The position numbers and the translations under genes were made by a program. A stretch of DNA of 64,000 nt from positions 558,001-622,000 of the forward strand of contig NC_013009.1 in assembly GCF_000022525.1 (NCBI RefSeq). The letters are read 5' to 3'. Position 1 is the stretch's first letter. Each line of letters begins with the position of its first letter. This DNA is from Neorickettsia risticii str. Illinois (GTDB lineage Bacteria > Pseudomonadota > Alphaproteobacteria > Rickettsiales > Anaplasmataceae). Below, in pieces: positions 58,108-64,000 of this stretch. The notes under the pieces were generated by a model. It did no database searches, was not told where the DNA came from, and worked only from the letters and a program-made list of their open reading frames with translations.

Positions 58108-61100
58108 CTACCGTCCCGATACCGCTAATGGAAGATCACTAAAATCTTCCTTTCTTTCCAAATCGGAACAAAACTCAACATTTAAACACAAAGCCCTCAG
58201 CTCATTCATCATCACATTAAAGGACTCGGGAACACCATAGTAAAAATCATTATCACCACGTACTATCGAATCATATACATTGACGCGACCTACTACATCG
58301 TCAGATTTGATAGTAAGCATCTCCTGTAACGCAAATGTTGCACCATAAGCCTGCAACGCCCAGCATTCCATTTCACCAAAACGCTGTCCACCAAAATGTG
58401 ATTTCCCTCCGAGTGGCTGCTGCGTTATCAAACTGTAGGAACCGATAGAGCGCGCATGAATCTTATCGTTTACTAAGTGATGCAATTTCAGCATATACTT
58501 GCATCCGACAGTAACCTTCCTATCAAACTTCTCACCAGTTACACCATCATACAGGACTTCCTGACCCGAAGGATCTTTACCTGCGAGAACCAAAAGCCTT
58601 TCTATCTCGTCTGTTTTAGGCCCTTCAAAAACCGAAGCCGCAACAGGAACACCCCTTCTCAAAGAACGCGAATATTCGACTATTTCAGTATCTGTCATCC
58701 TCTTAAGTCTCGCCATCATTTTCCTATCGTTCTTGTAAATCTCAAGAATCAACGACTTCACCTCAGAGTAGTTACCTTCATCGAGCAATTTCGAGATTTT
58801 TTTACCCAAATTATATGCAGCCCAACCAAGATGTGTCTCGAGAATTTGACCCACATTCATCCTTGAAGGTACACCTAAAGGATTAAGTATGATATCCACA
58901 GGTGTACCATCAGCTAAGTAAGGCATATCCTCAGCCGGAACTATCCTGGAAATAACACCCTTATTTCCATGCCTACCAGACATCTTATCACCTGGCTGAA
59001 GGGTATGTTTCACAGCAACAAAAACCTTGACCACCATCAGGACACCCTGTGCCAAATCATCATCACCTCGAATTTTTTCGAAATTCTCCTCATAGGTCTT
59101 GTTAATTTCGTCAAAGCGATCAACAAACCTCTGCCTCAAAAGCTTTATCGAAGAGATTTCATCAACACTAAGCTTCCACCAACTCTCCCTATCTATCTTT
59201 TCAAGAGCCTCTCCCGTAATCAAATCACCCTTCGAGATTGGTGCTAAAGTATTAAGAGCAACCTTACCAACCAACATCTCCTTGAGGAGCGAGTAGATAT
59301 AGTTCGTCAACACCGCAAGCTCATGATCACGCCTTGCTTTTTCGGCATCAATCGCCTGTTTCTCTATTAACAATGCCCTACCAACCTTTTCTATACCTCG
59401 GCGCTGTAGTACCTTTACATCCACTACACAACCAGATACACCAGGCGGTAAGTACAGAGACGAATCTTTCACATCAATCGCCTTCTCTCCAAATATGGCA
59501 CGAAGCAACTTTTCTTCAGGTGTCACAGGCGAACTACTTTTAGGCGTCACCTTTCCTACCAGAACATCTCCAGCCTCGACGTTTGCCCCAACACACGCTA
59601 TGCCAAACTCATCAAGACAGTGTAAAAACTCTTCTGCCACACCAGAAACATCCCTTGTTATTTCCTCAGGACCCAGCCTTGTATCGCGAACAACGCATTC
59701 AAAACCTTCTAAGTGCACTGAAGTGAAAAGATCATCACGGACAACATTACTCGAAATGACAACGGAGTCCTCAAAGTTGTAACCACGCCACGAAAGAAAA
59801 GCCACCACCAAATTCCTTCCCAGAGCTAGTTCACCCTGTTGAATCGCTGGTCCATCAGCAAGAATATCACCTTTTTTAACACGCTGCCCCTGATAGACAA
59901 CACAACGCTGGTGTATGCACGTATTGTGATTTGACTTTCTAAACTTACACAACGTATAAGAATCAATCCAGAAATCGTCCTTTGACTCCGACGCAACAAC
60001 GATATTCCTGGCATCTATATACTGTACAATACCCGCACGTTTGGCAACTATTACGGCACCAGAACCACGCGCCACATAGCCTTCCATCCCGGTCCCGACC
60101 AATGGTGCTTCAGGCACGATAAGTGGTACAGCTTGTCTTTGCATGTTGGAACCCATGAGAGCTCTATTTGCATCGTCATTTTCCAGAAAAGGAATTAAAG
60201 AGGCAGCGACCGAGACTATCTGCTTAGCGGATACATCTGCAAACTGAACTTCACTACGTGGAATAAAAACATTTTCATAATTCCTACGACAGTACACCAG
60301 ATCGTCGAGTATATAGCCTTCTTCATCAACACGAACGCTAGCTTGACAAATATTTGCCTTTATTTCATCAATCGCAGAAAGATATGTAACCTCGTCGGTA
60401 ACACGGCCGTCACGTACATAGCGGTAGGGTGTCTCTATAAAACCATACTTGTTAATCTTTGCATATATAGCAAGACTATTTATCAGTCCAATAGTCGCAC
60501 CTTCTGGTGTCTCCGTTGCACAGATTCTACCGTAATGCGTGGTATGCACATCTCGTACCTCGAATCCTGCCCTGCCTCTATTCAATCCACCCGGGCCCAA
60601 AGCTGATATACGACGTTTATGTGTAATTTCTGAAAGCGGATTAGTCTGATCCATGAACTGCGACAGTGCCGAAGACATGAAAAATTCACGAATGACAGCT
60701 CCAAGAATTTTAGAATTTATCATTTCACACGGCATCACCGTATCAAAATCGGCGGTTGCCATATTTTCGACAATGACCTTGGCCATTCTCACAAGTCCGA
60801 TGCGAAACTGATTATCCATAAACTCTCCAACAGACCTAACGCGCCTATTGCCAAGATGATCTATGTCATCAACGTCCCCGACCTCCCTTTGTAAAAGGGC
60901 CAACTCTCTTACCGTACAAAAAATGTCCTCCTTCGTCAAAACAGTCAGACTCTCGTCATGACTCAGATTAAACTTAGCATTTAACCTGATTCTACCCACG
61001 TTCAGGAGATCGTATCTCTCAGGAGAAAAAAAGAGCGACTCAAACAGCTTCTCTGCAGATTCAATAGAAGGGATCTCACCTGGTCGAATAACTCTGTATA

Positions 61101-62184
61101 TTGAGAGCATTGCCTCTTCATAAGAGCAATCGTACTGCAAAACGGTACTGAATATGTAATTACCCTTCAGCTCGACCAACTTAATAGAATCCACATCAAG
61201 AAATTCCAATTTTGCAACATGCTCCTTGGTCAACCTTGTACCATGTGGAAGAAGAACTTCTCCTTTAGCCGAAACAAGATCATCAGCAAGGTACATGTCC
61301 TTCATGACTTCCAAATCCATATAGCAATAACGCAACCCTTTTGCATATAGATTTCGCGCCAATACTATGGAAATCCTGTTACCCTTCGCTAAAACTAACT
61401 CACCTGTCTCCGCATTGATAAGATCGTACTGAAGACGAACCCCCTTGAACCTTTCCGGAACAAAGCAAACAGTCCACTTACCATCCTTCGTTAAGCGACA
61501 CTCCGAGACCTCACAAAACTGAGCAAAAATATCCTTATTCGACAACCCCAGAGCTCTAAGCAAAAGAGTGACCGGAAGTTTTCTCTTTTTATCTATTCGA
61601 AAATACAATACGTCCTTAGCATCAAACTCAAAGTCCAACCAAGAACCCCTATAAGGTATGATACGCGCAATATAATTGAGCTTACCGGAGATCGACCTAG
61701 CCTTGTCATTATCGAAAAACACTCCAGGTGCACGGTGCATCTGAGATACGACAACCCTCTCCACACCATTTATTATGAACGTCCCGTTCTTAGACATAAT
61801 GGGTATGTCACCCATGTATATCTCTTGTTCTCGTACATCCTTTACCGCTGGTTCAGTCGACACCCCCTCACCACCTTCACCAGATGTCTCATCACCAAAA
61901 ACAACTAGCCTAAGTATCGCCCTGAGCGGCGCCGAGTATGTAATACCTCTTTCAACACATCCATATTCGTCATGCTTGGGCTCACCCATTCTGCAGCTCA
62001 CAAACTCAAGGGAAGCCCTACCATATCCATCATTCACTGGAAAAACGGATGCAAAAATATCGTTGATTGAAGAGACAGCATCACCTCCACCTACAAACGA
62101 AGCGTAAGAATCCTTTTGGACTTTCACCAGATCAGGGAAGTCAAAAAGCAGCTCATCGAAGTATAACCTGTGAAATCCAGACAT
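58108..62184 (-). CDS. rpoB: RNA polymerase beta subunit
   Basis: Beta forms one pincer of RNA polymerase and half of the active centre; it is the rifampicin target. The 1358 residues are complete, with SALSQFMDQTNPLSEITHKR (the rifampicin region, about residue 510-530), RRISALGPGGLNRGRAGFEV, ETPEGATIGLINSLA, DKMSGRHGNKGVISRIVP and GGKSHFGGQRFGEMECWALQ at the end. At the main rifampicin positions the residues look like the sensitive type (DQTNPLSEITHKRR), but the position of N for the common N/D variant should be compared. It is followed by rpoC after 57 bp and preceded by rplL. Confidence 0.98.
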   Translation of the reverse strand: MSGFHRLYFDELLFDFPDLVKVQKDSYASFVGGGDAVSSINDIFASVFPVNDGYGRASLEFVSCRMGEPKHDEYGCVERGITYSAPLRAILRLVVFGDETSGEGGEGVSTEPAVKDVREQEIYMGDIPIMSKNGTFIINGVERVVVSQMHRAPGVFFDNDKARSISGKLNYIARIIPYRGSWLDFEFDAKDVLYFRIDKKRKLPVTLLLRALGLSNKDIFAQFCEVSECRLTKDGKWTVCFVPERFKGVRLQYDLINAETGELVLAKGNRISIVLARNLYAKGLRYCYMDLEVMKDMYLADDLVSAKGEVLLPHGTRLTKEHVAKLEFLDVDSIKLVELKGNYIFSTVLQYDCSYEEAMLSIYRVIRPGEIPSIESAEKLFESLFFSPERYDLLNVGRIRLNAKFNLSHDESLTVLTKEDIFCTVRELALLQREVGDVDDIDHLGNRRVRSVGEFMDNQFRIGLVRMAKVIVENMATADFDTVMPCEMINSKILGAVIREFFMSSALSQFMDQTNPLSEITHKRRISALGPGGLNRGRAGFEVRDVHTTHYGRICATETPEGATIGLINSLAIYAKINKYGFIETPYRYVRDGRVTDEVTYLSAIDEIKANICQASVRVDEEGYILDDLVYCRRNYENVFIPRSEVQFADVSAKQIVSVAASLIPFLENDDANRALMGSNMQRQAVPLIVPEAPLVGTGMEGYVARGSGAVIVAKRAGIVQYIDARNIVVASESKDDFWIDSYTLCKFRKSNHNTCIHQRCVVYQGQRVKKGDILADGPAIQQGELALGRNLVVAFLSWRGYNFEDSVVISSNVVRDDLFTSVHLEGFECVVRDTRLGPEEITRDVSGVAEEFLHCLDEFGIACVGANVEAGDVLVGKVTPKSSSPVTPEEKLLRAIFGEKAIDVKDSSLYLPPGVSGCVVDVKVLQRRGIEKVGRALLIEKQAIDAEKARRDHELAVLTNYIYSLLKEMLVGKVALNTLAPISKGDLITGEALEKIDRESWWKLSVDEISSIKLLRQRFVDRFDEINKTYEENFEKIRGDDDLAQGVLMVVKVFVAVKHTLQPGDKMSGRHGNKGVISRIVPAEDMPYLADGTPVDIILNPLGVPSRMNVGQILETHLGWAAYNLGKKISKLLDEGNYSEVKSLILEIYKNDRKMMARLKRMTDTEIVEYSRSLRRGVPVAASVFEGPKTDEIERLLVLAGKDPSGQEVLYDGVTGEKFDRKVTVGCKYMLKLHHLVNDKIHARSIGSYSLITQQPLGGKSHFGGQRFGEMECWALQAYGATFALQEMLTIKSDDVVGRVNVYDSIVRGDNDFYYGVPESFNVMMNELRALCLNVEFCSDLERKEDFSDLPLAVSGR

Positions 62185-62220
62185 AAGAGAAGAAACAAGA
62201 AAACGATCTACGTAGAAGAG

Positions 62221-62634
62221 TTATTCTCCTTTCAATTCAGGTTCACATTCAGCTTCCTTTAAGATCTTTGCATATGCATCAGCCTTTTCTTTTGTGAGAC
62301 CGGAAAGAACATCTACGGGGACAGCTTCAACTTTATCTTTAAGCTCCTTTAAACCCATATCTTGACCTAACTCTTGCTTGAAGATCGTCTTCAACGCTTT
62401 GATGGCATTTGTCTTCTTTTCACCGTAACCCTTTAAGATCAAGGTAAACTTGGATGCCTCACCCTTCTTTTCAACGGACTCAGATGTCGCAGGCGCAGCA
62501 GCTACAGCAGCAGGAGCCATAGCAACATCAGGCAAGTTTAAAACCTTTTTCAACTCAGCAGCGAGCTCAGCCGCTTCAACAAGGCTCAAAGATAAAATCT
62601 TTTGAGCAATTTCAGAACACTCAACTTTAGACAC
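62221..62634 (-). CDS. rplL: 50S ribosomal protein L7/L12
   Basis: L7/L12 forms the stalk that recruits translation GTPases. The 137 residues have the N-terminal dimer domain (IAQKILSLSLVEAAELAAEL), an Ala/Pro hinge (PAAVAAAPATSE) and the C-domain with FTLILKGYGEKKTNAIKALK. The start is GTG 62634, supported by GGAGG six bases upstream; earlier in-frame starts would put this ribosome-binding site inside the gene. The acidic tail EAECEPELKGE is longer than usual. It lies in the standard rplKAJL-rpoBC order. Confidence 0.95.
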   Translation of the reverse strand: MSKVECSEIAQKILSLSLVEAAELAAELKKVLNLPDVAMAPAAVAAAPATSESVEKKGEASKFTLILKGYGEKKTNAIKALKTIFKQELGQDMGLKELKDKVEAVPVDVLSGLTKEKADAYAKILKEAECEPELKGE

Positions 62635-62675
62635 AAAAACCTCCAAAAAAACAGGTAAGGACAACAACTTTTTAA

Positions 62676-63200
62676 TCAGCAATTAACATTAGCACTTTTC
62701 ACATAGGAATCAAAATAACCTGCCAAAAGCCTTGCGGGACCATCCAAAGAGTTCACTAGCGCAATAGGAACAGCATTTATAGCATTGATGAGCGACAAGT
62801 ACACATGCATTTCGTCAGGCAGTTTAGAAAACTCATCCATCAACCGACGGTCAAAGAGGACTTTATCATATTTGCCACCAAGAATTTCCAATCTATCTTT
62901 CCCATACTCAGCTGAAAACTTAAAGATACAACGTAGGAATTCCGGAACATTCTTACCACAGTGGACAAAAGCAACACTCTTAGAAAGGTACTCAGACAGG
63001 AAGGACAGACTTGAATTTTCAACAGCAATCCTGGCGAGCGAATTCTTCACAAAATTGAAATTACCCCCAAAATCCCACAACCTTTCACGAACACTAAACA
63101 CTTCCTGAGCACTAAGCGAGGAAACTTTCACGACAAGGACAACTCTCTGCTCAAGTATCACCTCAAGCTTCGCCAAAAAAGCCGCTTTTCTCTCATTCAT
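62676..63200 (-). CDS. rplJ: 50S ribosomal protein L10
   Basis: L10 anchors the L7/L12 stalk dimers to the 50S subunit. The 174 residues begin MNERKAAFLAKLEVILEQRV, then VVKVSSLSAQEVFSVRERLW, NFVKNSLARIAVE and FDRRLMDEFSKLPDEMHVYL, and end with a helix for L12 binding (LDGPARLLAGYFDSYVKSA). It is divergent in sequence from typical L10 but its place between L1 and L7/L12 makes it safe. ATG 63200 is preferred to a start 13 codons upstream, which has an atypical extension. Confidence 0.92.
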   Translation of the reverse strand: MNERKAAFLAKLEVILEQRVVLVVKVSSLSAQEVFSVRERLWDFGGNFNFVKNSLARIAVENSSLSFLSEYLSKSVAFVHCGKNVPEFLRCIFKFSAEYGKDRLEILGGKYDKVLFDRRLMDEFSKLPDEMHVYLSLINAINAVPIALVNSLDGPARLLAGYFDSYVKSANVNC

Positions 63201-63211
63201 AACAAATTCCA

Positions 63212-63841
63212 CTACAATGCTAGAAAATCTATAAAGCACCCATCTCCCATGGTACTACTCACACTAACGCTGCGCACATAACTTTGCAAGCCAACGTTCT
63301 TAGGCCGAGTCGCAAAGACAGATTCACAAAAAACCTGCAAATTCTCCCTGAGCTTATCGAAGCCCATACCTAAATTTCCAATTTTAGAGTGCATAACACC
63401 CGCCTTGTTAGTTTTAAAGAGCGCTTTACCCCCTAATATCGCAGCAACCGCAGCAGCAATATCGTGCGTTACTAAACCATACTTACTGTCTGGCATCAGA
63501 CCCCGCGGACCCAGAATTCGAGCTATCTTACTTAATTTTGACATCATCGGGGGACTAGCTAGAGAATACTTATACCCCTTAACAAAATTCTTCTTGGCCT
63601 TAATTCTCTCTATAAGCTCTTCGCCACCACACGTTACGCTCTCATCAATCACCTCAGCCATCTGCGGTTCCCCACAAAAAACAAGAACACGCCCAAAATA
63701 AAAAGGATATTTAAAAACGCAACCTACCTTAACAGAATCTTTTGAAGAAAAATGAACCGCGACGTCAACTGACTCATTAAACTTGCACGCTTTTCCAATT
63801 AACTTTCTTAGAGCATCATCTGCACTTACTATCTCTCTCAT
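63212..63841 (-). CDS. rplA: 50S ribosomal protein L1 (short form)
   Basis: L1 binds 23S rRNA at the mobile L1 stalk and, in many bacteria, its own mRNA. The 209 residues keep MMSKLSKIARILGPRGLMPD, VTHDIAAAVAAILGGKALFK and KIGNLGMGFDKLRENLQVF. The protein is about 20 residues shorter than usual, because the N-terminal basic helix (SKRLKAIAEKVD-like) is missing; the frame opens MREIVSADDALRKLIGKACK. A GGAG overlapping the rplK stop lies nine bases before the ATG. It overlaps nothing and is 2 bp from rplK. Confidence 0.93.
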   Translation of the reverse strand: MREIVSADDALRKLIGKACKFNESVDVAVHFSSKDSVKVGCVFKYPFYFGRVLVFCGEPQMAEVIDESVTCGGEELIERIKAKKNFVKGYKYSLASPPMMSKLSKIARILGPRGLMPDSKYGLVTHDIAAAVAAILGGKALFKTNKAGVMHSKIGNLGMGFDKLRENLQVFCESVFATRPKNVGLQSYVRSVSVSSTMGDGCFIDFLAL

Positions 63842-63842
63842 T

Positions 63843-64000
63843 CTAATCTCCTGTCACCTTTATGCCCATTGATGCCACTTTTCCCGTAACCATCCGAACA
63901 GCAGCATCAAAACTCCTAGTGTTCATGCAACCAATCAATTCCCTTGCAATCTCAGATATCTTACTTTGCCCAACCGAAGCTATAATACTTTTCCCTGGAG
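63843..64000 (-). CDS. rplK: 50S ribosomal protein L11, C-terminal end (partial)
   Basis: The minus-strand frame runs off the window edge. The visible 52 residues end QSKISEIARELIGCMNTRSF, AAVRMVTGKVASMGIKVTGD, matching the C-terminal RNA-binding domain of L11 (the usual IA..K..DLN..... A.RMI.GTARSMGI pattern). Its stop TAG at 63843-63845 is 2 bp from the rplA start, continuing the L11-L1-L10-L7/L12-beta-beta' operon. The N-terminal two thirds are outside the window. Confidence 0.93.
   Translation of the reverse strand, partial: PGKSIIASVGQSKISEIARELIGCMNTRSFDAAVRMVTGKVASMGIKVTGD

Overview
The window is a gene-dense stretch of bacterial chromosome, moderately AT-rich. It most likely comes from an obligate intracellular alphaproteobacterium of the Anaplasmataceae (Rickettsiales), and the gene set and style of surface-type proteins fit Neorickettsia best. 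The evidence is a mitochondrial-type aerobic chain (coxBA-ctaB, petABC, coxC, a stand-alone nuoE), an IalB-like secreted protein, an skp-fabZ pair without the lpx genes that normally sit around it, scattered single-operon housekeeping genes, and long repeat-containing membrane proteins. The genus is an inference from gene content; no rRNA is present to confirm it.

Layout. 1-6.8 kb (+): end of coxB, then coxA, ctaB, petA, petB, petC and secD. 7-11 kb: ubiG (-), one tRNA-Arg (+), then fabH, plsX and rpmF (-). 11.2-13.9 kb (-): an 884-residue repeat and membrane protein of unknown function. 14.1-16 kb (-): nuoE and ubiB. 16.3-18.3 kb (+): an IalB-like secreted protein, an HU-type DNA-binding protein and a YebC-family protein. 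18.4-23.2 kb (-): groEL/groES with a candidate heat-shock promoter and terminator, a probable holA, and ppiD. 23.2-29.2 kb: cca (+), a charged hypothetical (-), ribB (-), ftsK (+).

29.3-35.4 kb (+) is the accessory part. It holds a tandem array of five intact genes and one frameshifted gene for acidic, repeat-rich proteins that each carry a two-helix membrane module, followed by a small unrelated hypothetical. The members share and shuffle blocks of nearly identical DNA: 108-bp cassettes, 60-bp units, a 158-bp block spanning gene ends, and Arg-rich motifs. Two of them carry homopolymer tracts that could switch expression. The layout resembles proteins displayed on the cell surface or placed in a host vacuole membrane. 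That role is inferred, and this array is my candidate for an undescribed system.

35.8-48.4 kb (mostly -): a GNAT acetyltransferase, a Gly-rich hypothetical, a large iron-sulfur flavoprotein that fuses a GltD/NfnB-like part to a PyrK/NfnA-like part, fabZ, skp/ompH, fabG, rnhA, an NDUFAF5/BioC-like methyltransferase, greA, lpdA (+) and a four-helix membrane protein. 48.4-64 kb: typA (-), polA (+), then coxC, rpoC, rpoB, rplL, rplJ, rplA and the end of rplK (all -). rpoC carries an apparent single-base frameshift in an A8 tract, which is remarkable for an essential gene. Several intergenic spacers hold degenerate tandem duplications of about 70-100 bp.
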